Below, piece after piece: positions 6,934 through 14,787 of a stretch of 16,548 bases of DNA. The number at the start of each line of letters is the position of its first letter. Position 1 is the stretch's first letter. The translations under genes and the position numbers were made by a program. The stretch is from Chloroflexia bacterium (GTDB lineage Bacteria > Chloroflexota > Chloroflexia > Thermomicrobiales > JALYUS01), in NCBI GenBank assembly GCA_025924435.1, contig JAICIL010000067.1:1-16548 (forward strand). Reading direction: 5' to 3'. The notes under the pieces are model-generated. The model worked only from the letters and a program-made list of their open reading frames with translations, was not told the origin of the DNA and ran no database searches.

Positions 6934-9900
6934 TCACGGGAGAGGGACGGCGTACGGGAGTGTGAGGGTAAACGTGCTGCCCTCACCGACGCGCGATTCG
7001 ACCGCCATCTCGCCGCCGTGGGCTTCGATGAGCGCCTTGCTGATCGGTAATCCTAGCCCCATTCCGCGTCGGCTGCCGCCGGCCGCGTTCTCCGCCCGAT
7101 AGAACGGCTCGAAGATGTGCGACAGCGCCCCCGCGGGGATGCCGATGCCCTGATCGGCGACGGTGATGCGCACCGACTCGCCTTCATCGCGGACGCGGAC
7201 GCGCACCGTGCCGCCCTCGCTGTACTTGATGGCGTTCAGGAGCAGGTTGCCCAGCACCTGCGCGATGCGGTCTGCGTCCCACCGCGCCGGCGGGAGCGCG
7301 TCCGGCATCTCCACCGCGATGGTGTGCCTCTCCGTCGTCGCCTGCGCCTGCTCCACGGCGGCGTGGACGAGCGACCGGACATCCACCGGGCCGGGCACGA
7401 TCGAGAGCGCCCCCAGCCGGGCGCGCACCGTCTCGCGCAGATCGGCGGTGAGGCGCTCGAGCCGCTGCCCCTGGGCGATGATCGTCTCCATCGCCTTGGC
7501 GTCGTACCGCTCCCGCCGTTTCATCAGTTGCGCGTAGCCGATCAGCGACGTGATCGGATTGCGCAACTCGTGCGCCACCATCGCGACGAATTGCTGGCGC
7601 TCCTCCTCCGCCCGCTCGCGCAGTCGCACTTGCTCGCTCACGTCCGTCGCGACGGCGATCACGCCGCCGATCTCCCCGCCCGGCTCGCGGGACGGCGCGT
7701 AGACGAGGTTGAAGTGGAGGGTTTCGCGCCGCCCGCCGCGGTCCAGCGTCATGGGCATCTCGGTGCCGACGAAGGGCGTGCCGGTCGCGAGCACACCGTC
7801 GAGCAGCGCCTCGAACCCCTGGCCCGCCGCGTCCGGCAGCGCCGCGAAGACCGGCCTGCCGAAGACTTCTTCGTACGCGCGTCCCCACATCTCGCAGACG
7901 CGTGGGTTGGCGAACTCGACGATGTGGCGCGGCCCGCGAAAGACGGCGATCCCGACCGGGGCCTGCAGCAGCATGGCGAAAATGCGCTCGCGCTCACGCT
8001 CCGCCACCGCGCGCGCCGACTGCTCGGCGCGCACCGTCTCCCGGCGCAGCCGCGCCATCGCCAACGCCGCGGCGACCCGCGCCTGCAGCTCGCGTGCGGA
8101 GAAGGGCTTGACGAGATAGCCGTCCGCCCCCGCCTCGAGCCCCTCGATCGCGGACTCCTCCCCCGCCCGGGCGGAGAGGAGGATCACCGGGATGTCCCGC
8201 GTGCGCGGGTCGGCGCGCAGCGCGCGCAGCAGCCCGAACCCGTCGAGGCGCGGCATCATCACGTCGGTGAGGATCAAGTCTGGCGGGCGCTCCCGCGCGG
8301 CGACCAGCGCCGCCTCCCCGTCCGGGGTCGTCTCGACGGTGTAGTCGCCCCGCAGGAGCCGCCGCGCGTACGCGCGCATGTCCGCGTTGTCGTCGGCGAG
8401 GAGGATGCGCGCCCCGGCGAATGGCCCGGCCGCCGCGCCGCTCCCCGCGTCCGCCGCATCAATGCCGCCCGCGTCCGCTGCCGCTCCCGCCTCCCCGTCG
8501 TCGGGCAACCAGCGCAGCGCCTCCTCGACGTAGGCGGCGGCGGATGCGGCGATCTGCCCGGTGGCGATCGGGTCGGCGGAAAGGTGCGCCGTGCCGGTCG
8601 GGATTGTCACGGTGAAGGTCGTCCCTTCGCCCGGCGCGCTCGCGACGGCGACCTCGCCGCCGTGCAGCCCGGCGAGTTCCCGCACGAGCGCCAGCCCGAT
8701 CCCCGACCCCTCGAAGGTCCGGGCGCGTGCGCCCCGCACGCGGTGGAATCGCTCGAAGAGGTGCGGCATCTCCTCCGGCGGGATGCCCGTCCCCGTGTCG
8801 GAGACGGTCAGGACGGCGCGGCCCCGGTCCGCGCGCAGCCGCACGGTGATCGCGCCGTCGAAGGTGAACTTGAGCGCGTTGGAGAGGAGGTTGAGGACGA
8901 TTTTCTCCCACATCTCGCGGTCCACATGGGCGGGCACGGGCGATGGCGGGCAATCAACAACCAGGCGCAGCCCGGCGCGCTCGACCGCCGAGCGGAACAG
9001 GCTGGCGAGGTCCCGGGTGAACACCGCGAGGTCGGTCGGCTCGTAGGCGGCCTCGGCCCGCCCCGCCTCGATGCGGGAGAAGTCGAGCAGACTATTCACG
9101 AGCCGCAGGAGGCGGAGTCCGTTGCGCTGCGCCATTTCCATCCGCTCCCGCTGCACCGGCGCCAGCGCGCCCTCGGCGTCGCCGAGCGCGTCCGCGACGG
9201 GGCCGAGCATCAGCGTGAGGGGCGTGCGGAACTCGTGGCTGACGTTGCTGAAGAAGGCGGTCTTGGCGCGGTCGAGTTCGGCGAGCGTCTCCGCGCGCCG
9301 GCGTTCCTCCTCGTACGCCCGCGCGTCGCCGATCGCGGTGGCGATCTGGCCCGCGACGAGGTCGTAGAACGCCGCGTACGGCTCATCGAGGGAACGCCGG
9401 GGGCTGATGCCCCCGATGAGCGTCCCCACGGGCTGCCCCTGCGTGCGGGACGGGATGGGCAGGGCGAGCGCGGTCGTTGTCGGCGCCTCCCACGGGCCGC
9501 CGGGGAGCGCGCCGAAGCGGCGCGAGAGGTCGTCGAGTCGCGCCGCTTCGCCGGTGGCGATGACCCGGGCGAGCGGCCAGCCGACCGCCCCCGATTCGCC
9601 ATCGAGTGGGACGACCGCCGGGCTGGCGGAGGTGTCCGGGGCGAGATGCGCGGCGGCGGCGAGCCGGGCCGCCGACCCGTCCGCGTCGAGCAGGTACAGC
9701 AGGGCGAACGGGATATCGGCGCGGTTCGCGGCGAGCGCGTCCATGGCCCGGCGGCAGGCGTCCTCCGTCGTCCGTGCATCCGCCGCGCCCGCGAGTGTAC
9801 GGAGCGTATCCATGCGCCGCTCGCCGAGGACGCGCGCGGTCGTTTCGGTCACCGCGGTGAAGACGCCGCCGATCCCGCCGCTCTCGTCGCGGATCGGGCT

Positions 9901-10326
9901 GTAGGAGAAGGTGAAGTAGCACTCCTCGACGTAGCCGTTGCGGTCGAGCAGCAGCAGTTGATCCTCGGACCAGGTCGCCTCGCCCCGCGCGAGCACGCCG
10001 GTGAGCATCGGGCCGATGACGTCCCAGATCTCCGGCCAGCATTCCTTCCCGCGTTGCCCCATCGCCCGGGGATGTTTCGTCGCCCCGAGGATCGGGCGGT
10101 AGGCGTCGTTGTAGAGCATGACGAGGTCCGGCCCCCACCAGATCAGCATCGGGAAGCGCGAGGCGAGGCAGATGCTGACGGCGGTACGCAGGCTCTGCGG
10201 CCAGTCTCCGACCGGCCCGAGCGGCGTGGCGGCCCAATTGAGCGCGCGCATGAGCGCGCCCATCTCGCCCCCGCCCGCGAACACCGCATCGCTCGCCGGA
10301 TGCCGGGAACCGTCGAAGAGAGCCAT
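6934..10326 (-). CDS. Hybrid sensor histidine kinase, PAS-GAF-HK-REC-PAS-HK
   Basis: A 1130-aa soluble signalling protein with no membrane segment. Order: N-terminal PAS-type sensor (about 30-165, with the familiar FPMLIWWGPDL and FTFSYSPIRDESG motifs), GAF domain (about 175-335), first HisKA with SHEFRTPL (His364), first HATPase (N-box NLLSNALKF 479-487, DTGTGIP 510-516, GSGIGLAL 540-547), an Ala/Gly-rich linker (about 612-636), receiver domain (Asp645/646, phospho-acceptor Asp688, Ser718, Lys740), second PAS (about 785-900), then second HisKA with AHELRNPI (His919) and HATPase (NLLLNAIKY 1027-1035, DQGIGIP 1058-1064, GMGLGLP 1088-1094). All catalytic residues of both kinase cores are present. 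No separate DNA-binding response regulator is adjacent. The ATG at 10326 begins right at the PAS module; its ribosome-binding site (a GGGGG run) is weak. Confidence 0.95.
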   Translation of the reverse strand: MALFDGSRHPASDAVFAGGGEMGALMRALNWAATPLGPVGDWPQSLRTAVSICLASRFPMLIWWGPDLVMLYNDAYRPILGATKHPRAMGQRGKECWPEIWDVIGPMLTGVLARGEATWSEDQLLLLDRNGYVEECYFTFSYSPIRDESGGIGGVFTAVTETTARVLGERRMDTLRTLAGAADARTTEDACRRAMDALAANRADIPFALLYLLDADGSAARLAAAAHLAPDTSASPAVVPLDGESGAVGWPLARVIATGEAARLDDLSRRFGALPGGPWEAPTTTALALPIPSRTQGQPVGTLIGGISPRRSLDEPYAAFYDLVAGQIATAIGDARAYEEERRRAETLAELDRAKTAFFSNVSHEFRTPLTLMLGPVADALGDAEGALAPVQRERMEMAQRNGLRLLRLVNSLLDFSRIEAGRAEAAYEPTDLAVFTRDLASLFRSAVERAGLRLVVDCPPSPVPAHVDREMWEKIVLNLLSNALKFTFDGAITVRLRADRGRAVLTVSDTGTGIPPEEMPHLFERFHRVRGARARTFEGSGIGLALVRELAGLHGGEVAVASAPGEGTTFTVTIPTGTAHLSADPIATGQIAASAAAYVEEALRWLPDDGEAGAAADAGGIDAADAGSGAAAGPFAGARILLADDNADMRAYARRLLRGDYTVETTPDGEAALVAARERPPDLILTDVMMPRLDGFGLLRALRADPRTRDIPVILLSARAGEESAIEGLEAGADGYLVKPFSARELQARVAAALAMARLRRETVRAEQSARAVAERERERIFAMLLQAPVGIAVFRGPRHIVEFANPRVCEMWGRAYEEVFGRPVFAALPDAAGQGFEALLDGVLATGTPFVGTEMPMTLDRGGRRETLHFNLVYAPSREPGGEIGGVIAVATDVSEQVRLRERAEEERQQFVAMVAHELRNPITSLIGYAQLMKRRERYDAKAMETIIAQGQRLERLTADLRETVRARLGALSIVPGPVDVRSLVHAAVEQAQATTERHTIAVEMPDALPPARWDADRIAQVLGNLLLNAIKYSEGGTVRVRVRDEGESVRITVADQGIGIPAGALSHIFEPFYRAENAAGGSRRGMGLGLPISKALIEAHGGEMAVESRVGEGSTFTLTLPYAVPLP

Positions 10327-10343
10327 CCCAAACCCCCAGGATT

Positions 10344-10373
10344 TTCGCCGCGCAACGGTCGTGTCGCGGCGAA
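10344..10373. promoter_or_regulatory. Inverted repeat at the kinase transcription start
   Basis: TTCGCCGCG (10344-10352) is perfectly complementary to CGCGGCGAA (10365-10373), with a 12-nt loop. It covers the likely transcript start and touches the -10 box. It could be an operator or a leader hairpin. Confidence 0.45.
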
Positions 10374-10380
10374 GTATACA
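10373..10380 (-). promoter_or_regulatory. Candidate -10 element of the kinase gene
   Basis: The minus strand reads TGTATACT, giving a transcript start near 10366 and a leader of about 40 nt to the ATG at 10326. No -35 box is clear. Confidence 0.4.
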
Positions 10381-10470
10381 TGACCTCGTTCGCCCGGCGC
10401 GATGGACGCGGGCCGCTCCTCCTTGCCCCATCCTCGGCGCGGCGCGATCCTGGATTCATCGTCCGCGCCG

Positions 10471-10489
10471 ATGTGGTACCCTGTACGAT
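10471..10489 (+). promoter_or_regulatory. Candidate promoter region of the ASADH-like gene
   Basis: ATGTGGTACCCTG (10471-10483) nearly matches ATGTGGTATCCTG at 12902-12914 before the first M20 gene, and is followed by TGTACGAT (10482-10489), a possible -10. Either would give a 40-55 nt leader. Confidence 0.3.
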
Positions 10490-10535
10490 GCGCTGGCGGC
10501 GGGGTGCCGTCGGCAAGTGGAAAAGGGGCCTTTGT

Positions 10536-11549
10536 GTGACGAGTTATCGCGTCGGCGTGGTCGGCGGGACGGGGATTTTGGGGACCGAACTGCTCCGCAT
10601 CCTCGAACAGCGCCGCTACCCGATCCGCACCCTGAATGTCTATGCGTCGGACCGATCGATCGGGCAGCGCCTGCCCTTCGGCGAGGGCGAAATCACGGTC
10701 GAGCGCGCGCTCCCCGGCGCGTTCAAGCACCTCGACCTCGTCTTGCTCGCCGCCGGGCGGGAGACGAACGCGCAGGTGCTCCCGCACGCGCGGAACGCCG
10801 GGTGCATGGTCATCAATGTGACCGGCCGCGAGAATACGAGCGAAACGACGCCGCTCGTCATCCCGGAGATCAACGAGGAAGTGCTGGCGAACGGCGCGCG
10901 GATCGTCGCCTGCCCGCACGATCTGACGATCCAACTCTGCCTCGTCCTCGCGCCGCTGCATCGCCTTAACCCGGTGCGGCGCGTCACGGTGACGGCGCTC
11001 TGCGCGGTCGGGTCGGCGGGCGCGGGGGCGATCCGCGAACTGACCGACGAGACGCAGGCGGTCTTGCAGGGGAAGGAGCCGGTTTCGCACATCTTCGCGC
11101 ACCCGATCGCCTTCAACCTCCTGCCGGAGGTCAACGTCTTCCACGCGGACGGCTACTCGCGGGAGGAATGGCTGCTCGCGCAGGAGACGAAGCAGGTGCT
11201 CCGCGCGCCGGAACTGCGCCTCTCGGCGACCGCCGTGCGCGCGCCCGTCTATCAGGCGCACACGCAGAGTGTGCATGCCGAGTTCTCGCGCCTCCTCAGC
11301 GCGGACGACGCCCGCCGCGTGCTCGGCAAGTCGCCGGGTATCCGCGTGCAGGATGATCCGGTGGTCAGCCTCTATCCGCACCCGGTCGGTGTCGCGGGGC
11401 AGGACAGCGTCGCCGTCGGCCGCATCCGCGAAGACAGCAGCAGCCCATACGGCCTCGTCTTCTGGTCCGCGATGGACCACCTGCGCAAAGGCTCCGCCCT
11501 GAACGCCGTCCAGATTGCCGAAGCCCTCGCCAACCGCGACATCATCTGA
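10536..11549 (+). CDS. Aspartate-semialdehyde dehydrogenase-like protein lacking the catalytic Cys (Usg-like)
   Basis: A 337-aa protein, full family length, with the NADP-binding GGTGILG at 10-16, the TTPLVIPEIN stretch at 104-113, the substrate-binding RAPVYQAH at 235-242 (Arg235, His242) and the typical C-terminal DHLRKGSALNAVQIAEAL at 314-331. True aspartate-semialdehyde dehydrogenases have the nucleophile in a NPNCxTIQ motif. Here the matching segment reads ACPHDLTIQ (125-133), with Asp129 at the Cys position. E. coli Usg-1, a non-enzymatic relative, has a comparable substitution as I recall it. The nearby Cys126 is three residues off. Dehydrogenase activity in lysine/threonine synthesis is therefore doubtful. 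GTG at 10536 follows AAGGGG; it has no neighbouring dap or hom genes. Confidence 0.88.
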   Translation: MTSYRVGVVGGTGILGTELLRILEQRRYPIRTLNVYASDRSIGQRLPFGEGEITVERALPGAFKHLDLVLLAAGRETNAQVLPHARNAGCMVINVTGRENTSETTPLVIPEINEEVLANGARIVACPHDLTIQLCLVLAPLHRLNPVRRVTVTALCAVGSAGAGAIRELTDETQAVLQGKEPVSHIFAHPIAFNLLPEVNVFHADGYSREEWLLAQETKQVLRAPELRLSATAVRAPVYQAHTQSVHAEFSRLLSADDARRVLGKSPGIRVQDDPVVSLYPHPVGVAGQDSVAVGRIREDSSSPYGLVFWSAMDHLRKGSALNAVQIAEALANRDII

Positions 11550-11565
11550 ATTTGGCAAACCGTAC

Positions 11566-11672
11566 GAACCGCAGAGACACAGAGGCCACGGAGGACGCAG
11601 AGCGGGAGGAAAGAATGGAATCAATTCATGTTCTCCTCTTCCCTCTCTGCGTCCTCTGCGTCTCTGCGGTTC
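11566..11672. repeat. Long imperfect palindrome (CCGCAGAGACRCAGAGG family)
   Basis: The left arm, starting GAACCGCAGAGAC, and the right arm, ending CTCTGCGTCTCTGCGGTTC, are reverse complements apart from a short extra segment in the left arm and a few mismatches; the centre is near 11615-11630. This type of element is scattered in many environmental bacterial genomes and is often mistranslated as an Arg-rich protein. It ends 11 nt before the ribosome-binding site of the next gene, so it lies in that gene's leader if the two genes share a transcript. Confidence 0.85.
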
Positions 11673-11693
11673 AATCGTTTTCGGGGGTGACGG

Positions 11694-12761
11694 ATGAGTG
11701 AGCAGCGGGTGGCGTTGGACCGGCCGGAGACGTACGGGGCGGTGGATACGCGGGGGATGGCGGGGCACCTGGCGGCGATGCCGGCGCAGGTGCGGGCGGC
11801 GTGGGAACGCACGCGGTATGTGGATTTGCCGGACAAGCACGCGGACATCTTCAGTTTCATCGTCATCGGCAATGGCGGCGCGGCGCTCGCGGGCGATATG
11901 CTGCGCGGGCTTGTCGCGCATACCGCACAAATCCCGGTCGTCGTCGTGCGCGGCTACGATGTGCCCGCCTTCGTCGGTCCGGACAGCATCGCCATCGCCG
12001 TCTCGCACTCCGGCAATACGGAGGAGACCGTCGCGGCGTTCGAGGAGGCGATTGATCGCGGCGTGAAGCCTGTCATCGTCACGACCGGCGGCACGCTGGA
12101 AGGGCTGGCGACGACGCATCGCGCCCCGCTCGTCTCCTACACCGCCGAGGCGGAGCCGCGCGACGCCCTCGCCTCGATGTTCACCGCGCTCGTCGCCATC
12201 GCGCACGCCGTCCATGTCGTCGGCGATGTCGCGGCGGACATGGACGAGGCGATTGCGCTGCTGGAAGAACAGCGCGATGCCTTCGTCCCCGATGTACCCG
12301 AGAGTGAGAACCCGGCGAAGCAGATGGCGCGGTCGCTGGCGGGCAGGATTCCGGCGATCTACGGCGGGGCGATGCTCGCTCCCGTCGCGCGGGCGTGGAA
12401 GGCGAAATTGAACGGCTACGCGAAGACGACCGGGCTGTACGACGTGTTGCCGGACGTGAACCACACCGCCACGGTCGGCTACGAATTCCCCGCGCACCTC
12501 GCGGACTATCTCGCCGTCGTGCAGTTGCGCTCGTCGTACGACCATCCGCGCGTGCGGGCGCACTGGCAGGTGACGACGGACCTGCTCGACCGGCGCGGCA
12601 TCCCGCACCGCATCGTGGCGGCGGCGGGGCGCGGCCGTCTCGCGCAGATGCTCTGGGCACTCGCATTCGCGGACTGGGCCGCCTACTACCTCGCCCTCCT
12701 CAACGGCGTTGACCCCATCGCCGAGGAGGCCATCGCCTACATGAAGCGGCAACTGGCCTAA
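11694..12761 (+). CDS. Phosphoglucose/phosphomannose isomerase-type SIS protein lacking the catalytic Glu
   Basis: A 355-aa protein of the archaeal/bacterial bifunctional PGI/PMI family, which interconverts glucose-6-P or mannose-6-P with fructose-6-P. Two SIS domains are visible: IGNGGAALAGD at 58-68 (usually GMGGSAIGGD), SHSGNTEET at 104-112 binding phosphate, and the conserved ending DWAAYYLALLNGVDP at 327-341. In the family the proton-transfer Glu lies in NENAK, 16 residues before the His of NHNE (Glu203/His219 in Pyrobaculum, from memory). Here NENAK reads NGYAK (240-244, Gly241) and NHNE reads NHTA (256-259, His257 kept), so ordinary isomerase activity is questionable. The ATG at 11694 follows GGGGGTGA. 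Its TAA stop lies inside the end of a repeat element. Confidence 0.88.
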   Translation: MSEQRVALDRPETYGAVDTRGMAGHLAAMPAQVRAAWERTRYVDLPDKHADIFSFIVIGNGGAALAGDMLRGLVAHTAQIPVVVVRGYDVPAFVGPDSIAIAVSHSGNTEETVAAFEEAIDRGVKPVIVTTGGTLEGLATTHRAPLVSYTAEAEPRDALASMFTALVAIAHAVHVVGDVAADMDEAIALLEEQRDAFVPDVPESENPAKQMARSLAGRIPAIYGGAMLAPVARAWKAKLNGYAKTTGLYDVLPDVNHTATVGYEFPAHLADYLAVVQLRSSYDHPRVRAHWQVTTDLLDRRGIPHRIVAAAGRGRLAQMLWALAFADWAAYYLALLNGVDPIAEEAIAYMKRQLA

Positions 12762-12895
12762 CCCCCCGATGCCCAGAGGGCGCCCGCCTTCCCAAAAGGA
12801 AGGGGAGCGAGCCTCGTGAAGGTCGGGGCGTTTCCCCAAGTGCCCCGATCTTGTGATGAGTCATCCCCTCCTTTTAGGGAGGGGCGGGGGGTAGG
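12757..12895 (-). repeat. Repeat element A, 139 bp, ends CCTAACCCCCC / GGGGGGTAGG
   Basis: It has inverted ends (CCTAACCCCCCG at left, CGGGGGGTAGG at right) and three inner hairpins: CCTTCC/GGAAGG, TCGGGGC/GCCCCGA and CCCCTCC/GGAGGGG. Read on the minus strand it aligns with element B at 16180-16406, sharing blocks such as CCCTAAAAGG, TGACTCATC and CTCCCCTTCC. The left end contains the stop codon of the SIS-protein gene. It has no coding capacity; this is REP- or MITE-like. It fills most of the 192-nt gap before the first M20 gene. Confidence 0.8.
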
Positions 12896-12901
12896 TTCCC
12901 C

Positions 12902-12914
12902 ATGTGGTATCCTG
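12902..12914 (+). promoter_or_regulatory. Candidate -10 region of the first M20 gene
   Basis: ATGTGGTATCCTG contains TATCCT (12908-12913) about 40 nt before the start codon, and nearly repeats the sequence upstream of the ASADH-like gene. No -35 box is seen; element A ends directly upstream. Confidence 0.35.
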
Positions 12915-12953
12915 CCGCCACACAGTCGTTTCACACCGTAAAGGGGGAGAGCA

Positions 12954-14183
12954 ATGCAGGTCGAGATGCGCGAGCAGTTGCGGGAGCGGATCGCCACGGC
13001 GATTGACGAGCACGGGCCGGGGATCATCGCCGTGTCCGATCAGATCCATAAGCGGCCGGAGATCGGCTACGAGGAGCGGTTCGCCTCGCAGTTGCTGGCC
13101 GATCAACTGCGCAAAGAAGGGTTTGAAGTGGAGAAGCCGCTCGGCGGGCTGGAAACCGCCTTCCGGGCGACGAAGCGCGGCAAGGGGCCGGGGCCGACCG
13201 TCGCCGTGCTCGCCGAGTACGACGCGCTCCCGAACCTCGGCCACGGCTGCGGGCACAACCTGATCGGCGCGTCCGGCCTCGCCGCCGCCATCGGCCTCGG
13301 CCAGATCATGGACCAGATTGACGGCACCTTCCAGATCATCGGCACGCCCGCCGAGGAGGGTGGCGGCGGCAAGATCGTTCTCATTGACGCGGGCATCTTC
13401 GACGACGTGGACGCCGCCCTGATGATCCATCACGCCGGGCCGTTCACCGGTTCCGCGACGCAGTATCCGGGCGGCACCTGCCTGGCCGTCTCCCACATTG
13501 ATTTCGAGTTCCACGGCAAGCCCGCGCACGCGGCGGGCGACCCCTACAACGGCGCGAACGCCCTCAACGGCGTCATCAAACTCTTCACCGGCATTGACGC
13601 GATGCGCCAGCACATCAAGCAGGACGCGCGCATCCACGGCATCATCACGCACGGCGGCGACGCGCCGAATGTCGTGCCGCACTACGCCGCCGCGAAGTTC
13701 TTTGTCCGCGCCGCCGACCGCGACTATCTCGAAGTGCTGGAAGGGAAGGTGCGGCGGATCGCCGAGGGCGCGGCGATGCTCACCGAGACGACGATGGAGA
13801 TGCACCATGCCGGCCCGACCTGCTACGACATGCGCCCGTCCTATGTGATCGGCCGCGTCTACGAGGAGAACATGCGCAAGGCCGGGATGGAAGTGAACGC
13901 GCGCGATCAGGGGACGCGCGGCCCGTACTCGACCGACTTCGGCAACGTCTCGTACGTCGTGCCAAGCGTCACCGGCTCGTTCGCGATCAGCCACGAGATG
14001 ATCCCCGGCCACTCGCAGCAGGTCGTGGACGCCTCCTGCTCAGACTTCGGCTACGAGCAACTGCTGAAGGTCTCGACCGCGATGTCCCTCACCGCCTTCG
14101 ACCTCCTCACCGACCCGGACCTGCTCGCCGCCGCCAAGGACGAGCACGCCCACTGGACGGAACTGTATGAGGGCAAGAAGTAG
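12954..14183 (+). CDS. M20-family amidohydrolase (AbgB-like), paralogue 1
   Basis: A 409-aa metal-dependent amidohydrolase of the M20D/p-aminobenzoyl-glutamate hydrolase subunit B type, which cleaves amide bonds of N-acyl or aminobenzoyl amino acids. Visible ligands and motifs: EYDALPNLGHGCGHN at 88-102 with Cys99 and His101, the bridging and catalytic Glu pair GTPAEE at 130-135, HH at 159-160, the dimerisation-domain stretch HGGDAPNVVP at 233-242, TDFGNVSYVVPS at 327-338 and a C-terminal metal-ligand candidate His353 in PGHS. It has no signal peptide, so it is cytoplasmic. The ATG at 12954 follows GGGGGAG at good distance. It shares extended near-identical blocks with the second M20 gene, so the two are tandem duplicates. 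AbgB normally needs an AbgA partner; this pair could be a heterodimer or two enzymes of differing specificity. Confidence 0.92.
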   Translation: MQVEMREQLRERIATAIDEHGPGIIAVSDQIHKRPEIGYEERFASQLLADQLRKEGFEVEKPLGGLETAFRATKRGKGPGPTVAVLAEYDALPNLGHGCGHNLIGASGLAAAIGLGQIMDQIDGTFQIIGTPAEEGGGGKIVLIDAGIFDDVDAALMIHHAGPFTGSATQYPGGTCLAVSHIDFEFHGKPAHAAGDPYNGANALNGVIKLFTGIDAMRQHIKQDARIHGIITHGGDAPNVVPHYAAAKFFVRAADRDYLEVLEGKVRRIAEGAAMLTETTMEMHHAGPTCYDMRPSYVIGRVYEENMRKAGMEVNARDQGTRGPYSTDFGNVSYVVPSVTGSFAISHEMIPGHSQQVVDASCSDFGYEQLLKVSTAMSLTAFDLLTDPDLLAAAKDEHAHWTELYEGKK

Positions 14184-14210
14184 GGCGTACGGTTTCAATA
14201 GCGCATCCGT

Positions 14211-14249
14211 GAAGCGGGCCGCATCATCATTGTGGCGCGACCCGTTTTT
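14211..14249 (+). terminator. Weak terminator candidate after the first M20 gene
   Basis: CGGG near 14215 can pair with CCCG near 14241-14244, with partial extra pairing inside, and is followed by TTTTT. The stem is short and imperfect. Confidence 0.3.
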
Positions 14250-14269
14250 CGGCACGGGGTGCAAATGGG

Positions 14270-14773
14270 ATGACAGAGACAAGATATGTCGTACAACGCA
14301 ACGGTCGCGAGATTAACGGGAGCAAGTTTTCTTGCGAAGGCGAACAGATTGCGCTCATCATCGAGGCATTCGGGGAACTCGTTCGACAATGCGTTTGGTT
14401 CGTTTCCGACATTGATGAGCAGATAGACGGACCACGGCTCTTCCCCGAAGGCGTCAAAATCCCAGTGCTCGTTGGCGACCGCGCCGAAACAGTCGCATAT
14501 CTGCGGCAGGTCACGCAGTTCGTTTGGGCGGTCTTTCTTGCGGTGCCTGTTGATCGTCTGCCCGTGCAATGGGGCGAAGTCTGGGCCGAGAGTGAACCGT
14601 TTCAGGACATTGGCGATGCCATTGTCGAGATTTGTGCATTCGATAGTTCATTTATCCAAGTTTACGCGCGAGACGCGGCGATCTTGGAACCGATCGTCGC
14701 GCGGTTCGGTGGGGAAATCCTCACCTCGAACGAATTATCTGTAGCGATCCGACCCGACGATTCCGCTTCATGA
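14270..14773 (+). CDS. Unrecognised 167-aa protein between the two M20 genes
   Basis: The family is not recognised. The protein is acidic, without signal peptide or membrane span, with an alternating hydrophobic pattern suggesting a compact alpha/beta fold; the segment AFDSSFIQVYARDAAILEPI at 123-142 looks like a strand-turn-helix. GC is lower than the flanking M20 genes (29/60 at 14281-14340), which suggests it was inserted between them. The ATG at 14270 has a GGGG run upstream but no standard ribosome-binding site, and it overlaps a two-codon mini-ORF (ATG GGA TGA, 14265-14273). Lone proteins of this size next to unrelated genes are sometimes immunity-like, but nothing here shows that. Confidence 0.72.
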   Translation: MTETRYVVQRNGREINGSKFSCEGEQIALIIEAFGELVRQCVWFVSDIDEQIDGPRLFPEGVKIPVLVGDRAETVAYLRQVTQFVWAVFLAVPVDRLPVQWGEVWAESEPFQDIGDAIVEICAFDSSFIQVYARDAAILEPIVARFGGEILTSNELSVAIRPDDSAS

Positions 14774-14787
14774 GACCTGATGCTGGC

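Noticed and set aside
7117..10383. A 1088-codon open frame on the plus strand opposite the histidine kinase
   Set aside because: Its translation is Arg/Ala/His/Asp-rich without any domain, and the opposite strand encodes a complete kinase with all motifs; it is a GC-rich antisense shadow.
11515..11697. A 60-codon Arg/His-rich open frame over the 11566-11672 palindrome
   Set aside because: This is translation of an interspersed repeat of the type commonly mis-annotated as a protein.
10143..12839. An 898-codon minus-strand open frame across the ASADH-like and SIS genes
   Set aside because: It is low-complexity and runs through two well-supported genes and a repeat; no family features.
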